Source of the DNA: Mesorhizobium sp.
GTDB lineage: Bacteria > Pseudomonadota > Alphaproteobacteria > Rhizobiales > Rhizobiaceae
DNA: 64,000 nucleotides
NCBI GenBank assembly: GCA_004020645.1
Contig: SAQL01000012.1
Span: forward strand, 124,001 to 188,000
Direction of reading: 5' to 3'
A model generated the notes under the pieces. The model made no database searches, was not told the DNA's origin, and saw nothing but the letters and a program-made list of their open reading frames with translations. Both the position numbers and the translations under genes were made by a program. Positions 45,885 to 54,691 of this stretch are shown piece by piece; the first letter of the stretch is position 1, and each line of letters opens with the position of its first letter.

Positions 45885-46524
45885 CGCTATACTTTCGCTG
45901 GTGATAGCAGCGATCATTATCGTCGGCTTTCTCATTGGCTTTTTGTATGCCGACATGGGCTGGCGCACCTCGCCACTTAAAAGAGCCGCTGAACAAAACC
46001 AAGGTGGAAACGCCCCGGCCGACACCTCGCCTGCGGCGGGCATCAAGAAGAATCCCAAAGAGAATACCGAGATGCCGGATCAGCAATAACCGCCGGGCAG
46101 GAATACAAACCGGGCAGGAATTCGAACCGGGGGAGCGCATTGGCGACAAGCTGGATGGCCTCGCCCCAACGCCGGGAACCAATCGCTGCATCGGCTTTGC
46201 TGGTGATGTCGGACTTACGTTGGCTGCTGGTTCCTGGCTGCCAACGCAGCGACCTTGTCGTCCGTCACTGAAATCTCCCCTGCGGGTATAAGCCGTTCTG
46301 ACATTTGCGTATGGAACCACGCCGTGCTCAGGCTCCAGGGATGATAACCGGCCGATCCAATTGCTCCTCACCGATGCATCTCGATTGGCTCTCGCTGCGA
46401 GCCACTCCGCCCGCTCCCGCGTCAGGCCGATAAGGCAAGTGCCAGCGAAGTCCGCAGGCACATCCACGGTGGTATCGAACACGGCCCATGTGTTGGTCGG
46501 TTCCTGAACGGGCAAAAACCTCAT
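45835..46524 (-). CDS. Hypothetical ORF, only the first ~65 residues look coding
   Basis: The N-terminus (TWAVFDTTVDVPADFAGTCL, LTRERAEWLAARANRDA) reads like a small conserved rhizobial protein. After residue 65 the sequence is low-complexity and runs antisense to the membrane protein gene at 45871. A short gene with a frameshift near 46320 is more likely than a 229-aa protein. Confidence 0.3.
   Translation of the reverse strand: MRFLPVQEPTNTWAVFDTTVDVPADFAGTCLIGLTRERAEWLAARANRDASVRSNWIGRLSSLEPEHGVVPYANVRTAYTRRGDFSDGRQGRCVGSQEPAANVSPTSPAKPMQRLVPGVGARPSSLSPMRSPGSNSCPVCIPARRLLLIRHLGILFGILLDARRRRGVGRGVSTLVLFSGSFKWRGAPAHVGIQKANEKADDNDRCYHQRKYSVTSLHCPAPSCGPNSQ
45871..46089 (+). CDS. Small single-span membrane protein, 72 aa
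   Basis: Short basic start, one transmembrane helix (LSLVIAAIIIVGFLIGFLYA) and a polar, lysine- and asparagine-rich tail. AAGGAG is well spaced before the ATG, and a relaxed EcfG site lies just upstream. Similar in layout to the 53-aa protein at 17620. Function unknown. Confidence 0.65.
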   Translation: MERRNAILSLVIAAIIIVGFLIGFLYADMGWRTSPLKRAAEQNQGGNAPADTSPAAGIKKNPKENTEMPDQQ

Positions 46525-46826
46525 AACAGCACCTGCTAATATACAGGACGAACTTACGGACGGAGCACTGTTCCGGCATCAACCAAACGAAGGAGAATTT
46601 TTCGTTCTGACACGCTGCGGGGCGCTGAGCCTCGGGCTCGCGAATTGACCCATACTTTCTGCATCTTCTGCATCGCGGCTGCGACGTCGCCGAAATAGGG
46701 TGGCAGATCTCGACGAGCGAACGCATCGGAGCCCGCCAAGCGGCGGCGCTTTTTGCGTGTCAGCTATCCGCCTTCAGTGCTCGATCTCGCGGACAGTGTG
46801 GCCTCAGCGTGTCCCTCAAGGAACTG
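46525..46826. other. Intergenic stretch without a supported gene
   Basis: Only short overlapping frames with no family resemblance or ribosome binding site. No promoter match was seen. Confidence 0.4.
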
Positions 46827-47015
46827 TCAGCCGGCCTTGGGAGCGCTGCTCGGAACAAGGAATCCACCCTTTAGCAACTCCAGGGCGTCGAGTGCCTCGT
46901 CATCCAGCAAATTTGTCAGAGCCACCCCGTCTGCGAAGACAACCTTGTCGTCGTCTATGTCATAGACCTCCCAAAGCCCTTCCTTGATCCGTCGAATGGC
47001 GTGCCGATGCTCCAT
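46827..47015 (-). CDS. Small hypothetical protein with EGLWEVYD motif, 62 aa
   Basis: IKEGLWEVYDIDDDKVVFADGV, then DDEALDALELLKGG. It shares the EGLWEVYD core and the following acidic layout with the 73-aa protein at 17341, so the two are paralogues. Function unknown. Confidence 0.6.
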   Translation of the reverse strand: MEHRHAIRRIKEGLWEVYDIDDDKVVFADGVALTNLLDDEALDALELLKGGFLVPSSAPKAG

Positions 47016-47385
47016 AAGCAGACGCTAATTGAGTCGCGGAAATGGTGGGTAGAAAAAAATCAGGGTTAGGCCGACATTAGTAGTGGAAAACCTCAGGCGC
47101 CCTGACGCGTGATGCGTGTGCGCAAGTCAAGGTACGCTGGCTGCGCGTGGCCCGAGGGGACCGTATCGACCGCGGGTCCAAATAGCCAGGTTGGGAAACC
47201 CTTCGACATCATTGCGGACACTCGGCCTCTGATGTAATTTAGGGTTTGATCAAGTGAGGAATATACCGCTGTCGCGACGGCTTTTCTCTCTTTTCTGTCT
47301 CGGCAGATAGCATGCTCTCTAACGGACCTGGCACTGCAAGCTGTGTTCTTGTGGTCGCCAGGTATCAGCGGTTGAGGGATTTGCC
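47016..47385. other. Intergenic region upstream of the caspase-like gene
   Basis: 370 bp with no convincing gene. The 47093-47428 minus frame has no protein-like features. It presumably carries the promoter of the caspase-like gene, but no consensus was recognised. Confidence 0.4.
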
Positions 47386-49938
47386 ATGCTCCGACGTTGC
47401 GGATTCGTTGCAGCTTTGATGCTCGCAAGCTTCACGGCTTTCGATGCTTCTGCAGTCGAGCGAAGGGTCGCCTTTGTAATCGGCAACTCCGATTACCGGG
47501 AAGTCTCGGCCCTTAAGAACCCGGCCAAAGATGTGGTGGACGTGTCCAACACGTTTCGATCGGCTGGTTTTGATGTTTTCGTGGCGAGCAATCTTACAAA
47601 GCTGCAGTTTGAAGACCAGTTCCGCAACTACCTTGCCGCCGTGGACGGGGCGGATGTAGCTGTCGTCTACTATTCCGGTCACGGCTTTCAGATCGGCGGC
47701 GAAAATTTCCTGATCCCCGTCGATGCCTCGTTGAAAGATGCGGCGGACGTCGAGGTTCAGGCAATCAAGCTGAACGACGTGCTGCAGCAGATGCGTTCGA
47801 AATCGAAGATCCAGGTGATCATCCTCGATGCCTGCCGCAACAATCCATTCCCTCGCAAGGACTATTGGCTCAGGGACCAGCTTCTTACCGCCAGCGGCAC
47901 CGGCCTTGCGCAAGTAAGGAGCTCGCTGAACACGCTGATTGCTTTCGCCACCGAACCCGGCGCGGTTGCCTATGACGGCGCCGGCGACCTCAGTCCTTTT
48001 TCATTGGCGTTTTCTCGTCGCGCGCTCGCCCCGAACCAGGAGATCCGCACGGTCATGTCGGCCGTCCGCCGGGATGTGGTTGAGGCTACCAAGGGCTTGC
48101 AGGTTCCCTGGGAGAACTCTTCGCTGATCGACGAAGTCGTTCTGATGCGTCGCAGCAGCCGCCCATCGCTGCCGCCGGTGCTGGAGACGGTCGTGCTGTC
48201 GGGGGCTGGCCCCGTCGATCTGAATCTCCCGGAACCGGTGGAGGTCGACGGCGGATCAATCACTGTCAGCATCGAAAGACCACCCGCCTTGGGACGCCTG
48301 ATGCTGGACGGCAAGGTCGTCGAGCCGGGGGATCTGATCCAGGGCAAGGATCTGCCGCGTTTGCAGATGGATGTCCCCAAGGGAATTGGCGAGCCAGAAG
48401 AGATGGATATGCTGGCCTACGCCGCACGCGACAATTGGGGCGGCGAAGCCAAGGGCATGGTGGTGTTCCGGGTCAAGAGCGGCGAAGGAACCCAGGGCCA
48501 ACAGGTGATGGCCTCGCTCGAAGCCGAGCAGAAGCAGCAGGTACTGCGGCGCGGCATTCATGTCACCGGTACCGCCGAGGCGATCGAGAACCGGGAGATC
48601 GACGTTCCGGTCGGCATCGGCGCGGTTGCCCTGAACCTTGATCTCCCGACAGACGATTCGGCGGTCAGCCTGAAAGTTGCAAACTATCCGGCGACGGGAA
48701 CGCTTTCCCTGCCGGATCGGCCCCTGACGCCCGAATCGAGCTTGACGGTCGGTGAAGTCGAGGTGCTGCGCTATGAACCCCAGATCGGAGCCAGCGCACC
48801 GGTTGAGGTCGGCTTCGAAGTTCGGGCGGACAGCGGAGTATCCAAACCCGCCAAAATGAAACTGTCGCCAAGCGTCGATCCGTGCGACTTGGCTGCCGGT
48901 GAACCTCTCGACCTTCAAGGCGTCGTCCCCGGCCTGCTGCCAAATGAAATCGGCGCCGACGCGGTGAAACTCTGCGAGGCTGCGGTGAAGGCGTATCCCG
49001 ATGTCGCCCGCTTCCGCTATGAACTGGGTCGCGCGCTGCTTGCAGCCGGCAAGGTCGACCAGGCCAGGAAAGCCATACAACAGGCCGCCGACAGGGGGCA
49101 CGTGCGCGCTGTGTTCGAACTCGGCTACCTCTACGCGACCGGAACGGGCCTGGCCGTCGACCGCAAGGAGGCCAACACCTTCTACGCGGCTGCAGCCGAC
49201 AAGGGCGATCCCTACGGGATGACGTCGTGGGGCCGTGCCTTGTTCCATGGCTACGGCGTCGAGCGCGACACCGGCAAGGGGCTGGACCTGCTGCTCAAGG
49301 CGGCGGCGATGGGGCACACCTATGCCATGAACGATCTCGCGGCGATCTTCACCGAAGGCCGCAACGGCGTGCCCGCCGATCAGGCCCGCGCCGTCGCGTT
49401 CCTGGAGGCCGGCGTCCAGCGTCAGGACATGTATTCGATGAACTTGCTCGGTCGCAATTACCTCAGCGGCCGGGGCGTCGAGAAGGATCCGATGGCTGCG
49501 CTGGCGCTTTTTCAGAAGGCCATCGACCTCGGCCAGCCCTATGCGCCGGGCAGTCTTGCGCGCATGTACCGTGATGGCGTTGGCGTGGAGCAGAACCTTG
49601 ATGAGGCCCAACGTCTGTTTGAACTGGCGACCTCGCGCGGCGACCAGTCCGGCGCCTACGATCGCGCGGCTCTCGAGATGCAAAAGGGCGACAAGGCCGA
49701 CCAGGCCGTCGCCGTGCGTTTCCTGGCATTCACAGTTGCACTCGATCTTCGCAATGAGCTGCCTGACGCCCGGGCGACGTTGGCGAAATTCGGGACCAAG
49801 GCGAAAGCGGCGGCGTTGAAGCAACTGCGTGGGGAACTCAAGTCGAAGATTCCGTTGAGCGGTTCTGTCGACAAGCAACTGGTCAAATTGGCCAGGGCGG
49901 TCTGGGAACAAGCCAATCCGCGTCGGGATTTGTTCTGA
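47386..49938 (+). CDS. Exported caspase-like (C14) protease with Sel1 repeats
   Basis: 850 aa. Signal peptide (about 1-23), then a caspase/metacaspase p20 domain (about 25-250) with the catalytic dyad H99 (YYSGHG) and C150 (ILDACRNNP). The middle (about 260-490) is beta-rich and unassigned. Residues about 515-760 contain at least five Sel1/TPR-like repeats (AVFELGYLYATGTGLAVD, SMNLLGRNYLSGRGVEKD). Prokaryotic metacaspases cleave after Arg/Lys or act in regulation; location next to type VI genes suggests a linked role, which is inference. Confidence 0.88.
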   Translation: MLRRCGFVAALMLASFTAFDASAVERRVAFVIGNSDYREVSALKNPAKDVVDVSNTFRSAGFDVFVASNLTKLQFEDQFRNYLAAVDGADVAVVYYSGHGFQIGGENFLIPVDASLKDAADVEVQAIKLNDVLQQMRSKSKIQVIILDACRNNPFPRKDYWLRDQLLTASGTGLAQVRSSLNTLIAFATEPGAVAYDGAGDLSPFSLAFSRRALAPNQEIRTVMSAVRRDVVEATKGLQVPWENSSLIDEVVLMRRSSRPSLPPVLETVVLSGAGPVDLNLPEPVEVDGGSITVSIERPPALGRLMLDGKVVEPGDLIQGKDLPRLQMDVPKGIGEPEEMDMLAYAARDNWGGEAKGMVVFRVKSGEGTQGQQVMASLEAEQKQQVLRRGIHVTGTAEAIENREIDVPVGIGAVALNLDLPTDDSAVSLKVANYPATGTLSLPDRPLTPESSLTVGEVEVLRYEPQIGASAPVEVGFEVRADSGVSKPAKMKLSPSVDPCDLAAGEPLDLQGVVPGLLPNEIGADAVKLCEAAVKAYPDVARFRYELGRALLAAGKVDQARKAIQQAADRGHVRAVFELGYLYATGTGLAVDRKEANTFYAAAADKGDPYGMTSWGRALFHGYGVERDTGKGLDLLLKAAAMGHTYAMNDLAAIFTEGRNGVPADQARAVAFLEAGVQRQDMYSMNLLGRNYLSGRGVEKDPMAALALFQKAIDLGQPYAPGSLARMYRDGVGVEQNLDEAQRLFELATSRGDQSGAYDRAALEMQKGDKADQAVAVRFLAFTVALDLRNELPDARATLAKFGTKAKAAALKQLRGELKSKIPLSGSVDKQLVKLARAVWEQANPRRDLF

Positions 49939-49952
49939 TCAACAAGGAGGCA

Positions 49953-50276
49953 ATGGTGGGCAGAAATCGGAAGCAGGCAACAATCGGGATAACTCTGTCC
50001 ATCGCCATGGCGGGGGTCATGGGCTGCACATCCTGGCCACCCCTTCAACCGACGCCGCTGGTGGCGACGCCCACGCCGGCGCCGAAGGTCGTTCGCAGAG
50101 CCGCGGCGCCGAAGGCCGTCAACCCTGCTCCCAAACCGGTGGCCGCCAAGAAAGTGGTCAAACCGGTCGCGGACGAGCCTGCTGCCGCACCTCCCGTATT
50201 CATTCCTTCTTCGGGAGGTGGCGGGAATGGCGGGAGTGGGGGGAGCAGCGGAGGAGGAGGTGGCTGGGGAGGATAA
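49953..50276 (+). CDS. Putative Pro/Ala- and Gly-rich lipoprotein
   Basis: 107 aa. N-terminal hydrophobic segment ending AGVMGCTS gives a lipobox-like cysteine (about residue 25). The rest is Pro/Ala/Lys-rich, ending in a glycine-serine tail. Such tails occur in small envelope lipoproteins of T6SS regions. It starts 14 bp after the caspase gene with AAGGAGG upstream, so it is likely cotranscribed. Confidence 0.65.
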   Translation: MVGRNRKQATIGITLSIAMAGVMGCTSWPPLQPTPLVATPTPAPKVVRRAAAPKAVNPAPKPVAAKKVVKPVADEPAAAPPVFIPSSGGGGNGGSGGSSGGGGGWGG

Positions 50277-50308
50277 CGTTGAATGGCTGCTGCAAGTAAG
50301 CCAAGCAA

Positions 50309-50361
50309 TTAGAGCATTTACGGCCAAGTGAAGTCACTTGGCGTCGCAGAAATGCCGCTAA
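50309..50361. repeat. REP-like imperfect palindrome
   Basis: The core GCCAAGTGA-AG-TCACTTGGC at 50323-50342 is a perfect 9-bp inverted repeat with a 2-nt spacer. It is flanked by TTAGAGCATTT and AAATGCCGCTAA, which also pair imperfectly. TTAGAGCAT...ATGCTCTAA palindromes are recurrent in rhizobial intergenic DNA as I recall. It could also end transcription of the lipoprotein gene. Confidence 0.5.
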
Positions 50362-50429
50362 ATCAAACAGATAGGGCCGGATGCTCAGTTCAATTTGAAC
50401 GTATCCCGCTCGCGGATCCGGGCTACGGT

Positions 50430-51008
50430 CTAATTTGCATCCGCTGATTGGCGCAGCGCCTCGATCTCCGCCATCTGAATGCCCATTTCGACAAACCCGG
50501 AAAGAACTGAAAAACGGTCCTCCAGTGCAACGCGTGCCAATCCGGCCAGAACCCCCGCACTCACAGCGCGGGCGGCAGGTAATGGCTGCAAAGCCGATAC
50601 CGCTGACGCCTCCAGAGCCGAACCATTGCCATGCCGTCCTGCAGCCAGGGCAATCCAGGCGGCCGGCGTTGCTGGCGGCATTGCCGCAGCCTGGCTCACT
50701 TCGGCGTGATTGTTCGGGCTATCCGGTTCGCTGACCCAGTCACGAACAAGCGCAAGCAACTCCTGATCCCTGGCATCGAGCAGAACGGTGAGGTGGCTCA
50801 GGCATTCATGCGCCCACCACACCGCAGCCCGCTCGGGAAGCAGATAGGCACAGAACGTAATCGCCTCCTCGGGCACCCGCCCGGCAAGCAGGGCACGGCA
50901 AAATTCGATCGAAGGCTGTTCGGTCGGAAGTGCCACCATGTCCCTGGAAACAGCGGGGCAGGCCATGAAAAGATCCCGTGCCGTTTTGAATCGAAGCTCA
51001 TTGGCCAT
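50430..51008 (-). CDS. T6SS-linked hypothetical protein (DUF6931-like)
   Basis: 192 aa. The ALLAGRVPEEAITFCAYLLP, AVWWAHECLSHL and late WIALAAGRHGNGSAL segments match, from memory, a family often encoded beside TssM/PpkA genes (DUF6931). Its function is unknown. ATG 51008 is chosen because the upstream in-frame start is only TTG. Confidence 0.6.
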   Translation of the reverse strand: MANELRFKTARDLFMACPAVSRDMVALPTEQPSIEFCRALLAGRVPEEAITFCAYLLPERAAVWWAHECLSHLTVLLDARDQELLALVRDWVSEPDSPNNHAEVSQAAAMPPATPAAWIALAAGRHGNGSALEASAVSALQPLPAARAVSAGVLAGLARVALEDRFSVLSGFVEMGIQMAEIEALRQSADAN

Positions 51009-51202
51009 GGCCGCCACGCTTTTCCCAGGGAACAATCGACACTGAAGCCCTGGACAGGGCGCGGGTCAAGTCTCCAGTCCTGAGCAAGATGCAACTGCCC
51101 TTCACCACCCGTATGCTTGACGTTTATTGACAGACAATCGATTCGGAATTTGGTATTGTCCGCAGTCGATGAAATCGGATGCTCAAGACAGGAGTAACCG
51201 TC

Positions 51203-51733
51203 ATGCAGTTGGGCAGTTTAGCTTTCGTGTTTACGGTCGCGCTTTTTTCGACCCACGCTTTTGCTGATCCGCTTCAGAAATCAGAAGACATCGTGAAGTT
51301 TTTTGACGCGGCGAGCGAGTTCGGCCCGTCGCGTGGAGTTTGCGTCGGCACCGAGGAAGAATGCAACAGCAAGAACAAGCAAGCGCCTGCCGAAAAAACC
51401 AGCCTCGACATGCTGATCAATTTCGGCCTGGATTCTGCGGAACTCGATGCGACTGCCCGCGCTGAACTGGACGAGTTCGCCAAGGCACTCAAGGACAGCC
51501 GACTGAGCACTCTGAACTTCGTTGTTGAGGGTCACACCGATGCAAGCGGCTCGGCTGATTACAACGAGGGACTGTCGGAACGAAGAGCGAGATCGGTAAC
51601 AACCTTCCTGACCTCTAACGGCATCGATCCTGCCCGCATCAAAGCGGCAGGTTTGGGCGAAGCGAATCCGCGCAGCCCCAATCCGTTCGATCCGGTAAAC
51701 CGCCGCGTGGAAATGCGGATAAAGACTGAGTAG
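51203..51733 (+). CDS. OmpA-family peptidoglycan-associated protein
   Basis: 176 aa exported protein. Signal peptide (VFTVALFSTHAFA) and a C-terminal OmpA domain (about 75-176: INFGLDSAELDATARAEL, VVEGHTDASGSADYNEGLSERRA, NRRVEMRI) that binds meso-diaminopimelate in peptidoglycan. AGGAGT well spaced before ATG 51203 decides the start. It is divergent from the DUF6931-like gene. Confidence 0.85.
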   Translation: MQLGSLAFVFTVALFSTHAFADPLQKSEDIVKFFDAASEFGPSRGVCVGTEEECNSKNKQAPAEKTSLDMLINFGLDSAELDATARAELDEFAKALKDSRLSTLNFVVEGHTDASGSADYNEGLSERRARSVTTFLTSNGIDPARIKAAGLGEANPRSPNPFDPVNRRVEMRIKTE

Positions 51734-51793
51734 CTGGAGCGGGTGCGCTTAGACTGAGACCAGACCCGCGCGTCCTGTTCGACGCGAACCGAT

Positions 51794-51816
51794 GGTCAGC
51801 GCAGCAAACCAAACCG
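51794..51816. repeat. 23-bp repeat, copy 1 (GGTCAGCGCAGCAAACC core)
   Basis: Shared, with one mismatch, with 63686-63708. Copy 1 lies just after the OmpA gene. Confidence 0.5.
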
Positions 51817-51843
51817 ATTCCGATTTCCGGGCCATGCGCTGGC

Positions 51844-54207
51844 TCAAAGCGCATTCTGAACGGAACTCACCATAGCCGTGATCGCCTGCTTGTACTTTTC
51901 GAACTCAGGCGATGTCTGCCGGACTTCCGTCGTTGTCGTTGTCCGCTGGCTCGCTTCAATCATCGCCGGGCTCAGCTTCCGCCCCATTTTCCTTTCGGCC
52001 CAGCTCACGACATAGCTGGCGGACTTGCCGGTGAGAAACGGGTTGGCTTGAATGACGGCCGACCCGAGCACGGCGCTCAATTGCGCCGAACCCGGCGACG
52101 ACAACACTTGATGGGCGCCTTCCATTCCCAGGAAATGACAGAGATAAAGCCGGCCGGCTGTGATCTGGTGGCCACGCGACCGAAGATAGGCTTCGCCTTC
52201 GCGCGCCAGATTGCTGACCATCTCGCGCGAGATGGTGGCGTCATAACGCAGAGCAAGCAGGTCGGCGGTTGACAGTGTCCGCGCAAGTTCGGGGCGGTAG
52301 GTGTTCATCATCCTGATCCAGGTCTTTGTTATGAACTGACCGGCGCCTGTCGCCGAAGACAGTGGGTTCTTTGCTCGGGCGCTGCCGCCACTCTCGACTT
52401 GAACGATACGGTCGGTCAGCGTTTCGACAGCGGAAGCGTCCGTTGCGATTGCCGTGAGCGTACCCAGGGGATCGATCGCCTCGCCGTTGCGATAGAGTTC
52501 GAAATGCAGGTGCGGCCCAGTCGAAAGACCGGTAGCGCCGATGTAACCAATGATATCGCCTGCCTTCACCTTCGCGCCGACACCGCCCTTGACCGCGAAT
52601 TTCTGCATATGCGCATAGCGCGTCTCGCGCCCGTTTCCGTGCGAAATCTTCACCAGATTGCCGTAACCCCCTCCATCGCCTTGAAAAACGACTTCGCCGT
52701 CGAAGGCGGCTGCAATCGGCGTACCCAAAGGCGCCGCCCAATCCACGCCCTTGTGAATGCGAACAGTCCCGAGGATTGGGTGCTTGCGTGGGCCGAAGGT
52801 GGACGTCATGACCCCGTTGACCGGGGTAACCATGCCGTTGGTGACTGTCAGCGAGCGAACCTGATCGTCGCCGCTAACGCATGCAAACTGGCCGTCGGTC
52901 TGCTGGAAGACGAAACAGTCGAGGCTTTTTTCGCTACCCTGGACGCCAACATACAGCACCCGTCCGGCCGTCTCTTCGTTGCCGCGTGGCCTTTGCGAAT
53001 AGATCAGGACCAGACGCTGGTCTTCGCTGGCGAAGGCATCCAGATCCTGTCCTCGCGAAAGATACATGATCGCTTCTCCGATCACGCCGGTCGGGACTTT
53101 GTTGCGCGCTGCTGTCGAGTAGATTGCGTCGAGCAGCCGGTATTGCCTTTTGTGCGTGCCTTGCGCCTGTGCACCCGAGTAGTTGAACAGATCTTCGCGG
53201 ACCCAGGGGTCCACACCAGACACAAACACACCAGCGGCATTGCGCGTCAGCGTGCCGACAAATACGTTCTTGGCATAGATCGAAACCTGCATGAGGGACA
53301 TGGTTGTGGTCTCGCGCGTCGGCCTGAAACCGCGCATGGCGACGACATAACCCGGCTCAAGGCTTTCCCGATTGAAAAGCGCCTTCAGGGCTTCGCCTGC
53401 CAGCCTGGCATCCTCGGCGGAGAAATGTGCATCCAGCACAACGCTGTCCAAGCTGCGGTCGTTGAGAATCTTTACGAACGTGTCCTCGGTAGCCTCGTAT
53501 CGTTGATATTCGCTGATGACATTTGCAACGCTTGTGTTGTTTTCGATCTGGGTTTTCCGGAACGCGGGAAGGGCTGCCTCGCCTGCACCGATTGTTTCGC
53601 CCCAACCTGCTTCGGCATCATCGATGTCCACCAGCGGGTCCGAAGCAACCGGAGCCTCGTCTAGAACGGGCGGTGGCTGAACATCGTTTTGCAGATCATT
53701 GGAGGGCGCCGACGCGGTCTGTCGCTGTGCCTGGAAGAATGCAAAATCTTCCTGCGTGGACGGTATCGTTGTCATGAAGTTTTCGCTGGCGCTAAGCATC
53801 ACGTCAGACAGAATTTCGATCTGGGGAGAAACTCCAGCCTGATCGAGTTCTGCCGGGCGCGGGATGACTTGGCTTTTTGTCGCTGCGCCGGTGTCGGGCG
53901 CAAGGGTGATCCACATCGGGTCGCCTGCGAGATCGATGATGGCAGGCACATAGACCGATGCATCGGCTGGCACTTCGTCGGTTCCCTCGACCGCGTGCAA
54001 CTCCTCATCTTCATCACCAAACGACCAATAGTCCGCGGTGAGATAGAAGCCGGCAGCGATCGACAACAGGACAACCACAGCAAGACCGGCAAGGAGTCTG
54101 CGCCAGAGCCGGCGCCTGCGCTGGGCGGCGCGCGCCTGCTTTTTCAATCTGAAGCTTGCGTCGATACTGTGCGTCACGGATTGCTTCCGGTCAGGAAAAA
54201 GGTCCAC
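51844..54207 (-). CDS. M23 peptidase / lytic transglycosylase-like fusion
   Basis: 787 aa. One N-terminal transmembrane helix (about 37-58) after a basic region; a periplasmic linker (about 60-450) that is Q/A/S-rich in places; a LytM/M23 metallopeptidase domain (about 470-590: HKGVDWAAPLGTP, AHMQK, GPHLHFELY). The C-terminal half has VQVESGGSARAKNPLSSATGAG and FITKTWIR, a lytic-transglycosylase-like start with a glutamate (IVQVESGG) in place. Two peptidoglycan activities in one inner-membrane protein of a T6SS locus suggest local wall remodelling for the apparatus. Confidence 0.8.
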   Translation of the reverse strand: MDLFPDRKQSVTHSIDASFRLKKQARAAQRRRRLWRRLLAGLAVVVLLSIAAGFYLTADYWSFGDEDEELHAVEGTDEVPADASVYVPAIIDLAGDPMWITLAPDTGAATKSQVIPRPAELDQAGVSPQIEILSDVMLSASENFMTTIPSTQEDFAFFQAQRQTASAPSNDLQNDVQPPPVLDEAPVASDPLVDIDDAEAGWGETIGAGEAALPAFRKTQIENNTSVANVISEYQRYEATEDTFVKILNDRSLDSVVLDAHFSAEDARLAGEALKALFNRESLEPGYVVAMRGFRPTRETTTMSLMQVSIYAKNVFVGTLTRNAAGVFVSGVDPWVREDLFNYSGAQAQGTHKRQYRLLDAIYSTAARNKVPTGVIGEAIMYLSRGQDLDAFASEDQRLVLIYSQRPRGNEETAGRVLYVGVQGSEKSLDCFVFQQTDGQFACVSGDDQVRSLTVTNGMVTPVNGVMTSTFGPRKHPILGTVRIHKGVDWAAPLGTPIAAAFDGEVVFQGDGGGYGNLVKISHGNGRETRYAHMQKFAVKGGVGAKVKAGDIIGYIGATGLSTGPHLHFELYRNGEAIDPLGTLTAIATDASAVETLTDRIVQVESGGSARAKNPLSSATGAGQFITKTWIRMMNTYRPELARTLSTADLLALRYDATISREMVSNLAREGEAYLRSRGHQITAGRLYLCHFLGMEGAHQVLSSPGSAQLSAVLGSAVIQANPFLTGKSASYVVSWAERKMGRKLSPAMIEASQRTTTTTEVRQTSPEFEKYKQAITAMVSSVQNAL

Positions 54208-54680
54208 CGCACCTGTTCAAGCGTATCGACTTCGAGAAATCGTGCGGCGATATGACCGCGCTGCCAGCATTCATCGATGCCGCGTATCGAAAAACGCCGC
54301 CGGTCGATGCACATTTCGGTCGACCCGGTCAGGGTTGCGTGGCCAAAAACGTCCGTCGCATAGATGTAAATGTAGCGGTTGGTGAGTTCCTCGCGGATCA
54401 CGTTCACGCACTGATTTGCGCCTATGGTCCACCAGCCATCGGTTTGGTCCGTATTGTCGACCTTTTGGCCGACAGCGAGATTGACGACGTCGAGCGTCTG
54501 ATTGCAGACGGTGAATTCGGCGCGCGCTTCGTGGGACGACAGGAGAGCCAGCAATGTCGCGCCCGACATCACCGTAAGTCTGATACGGCCTCTCAGGGTA
54601 AGCAGGCCGCGAAGCCGGTCACGCTGATTTTTGGGCGGGACAGCGGTCAGGAAGGAAAAACGCGAGCGGCGGAGGTCCAT
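54174..54680 (-). CDS. DUF1036 exported protein
   Basis: 168 aa. A basic hydrophobic leader (about 28-55) is followed by a DUF1036 domain: FTVCNQTLDVVNLAVG, GWWTIGANQCVNVI, IYATDVFGHAT, MCIDRRRFSIRGIDECW and a late FLEVDT. The four cysteines probably form disulfides. The role is unknown. Overlaps the M23 gene by 34 bp. Confidence 0.85.
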   Translation of the reverse strand: MDLRRSRFSFLTAVPPKNQRDRLRGLLTLRGRIRLTVMSGATLLALLSSHEARAEFTVCNQTLDVVNLAVGQKVDNTDQTDGWWTIGANQCVNVIREELTNRYIYIYATDVFGHATLTGSTEMCIDRRRFSIRGIDECWQRGHIAARFLEVDTLEQVRWTFFLTGSNP

Positions 54681-54691
54681 CGGCGTCCATG

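Noticed and set aside
46105..46135. tRNA-like TTCGAA arm on the minus strand
   Set aside because: No acceptor stem or anticodon arm can be formed; it is part of a short duplicated gggcaggaat sequence.
48256..49911. 551-codon minus frame opposite the caspase-Sel1 gene
   Set aside because: Antisense shadow created by GC-rich codon use of the real gene.
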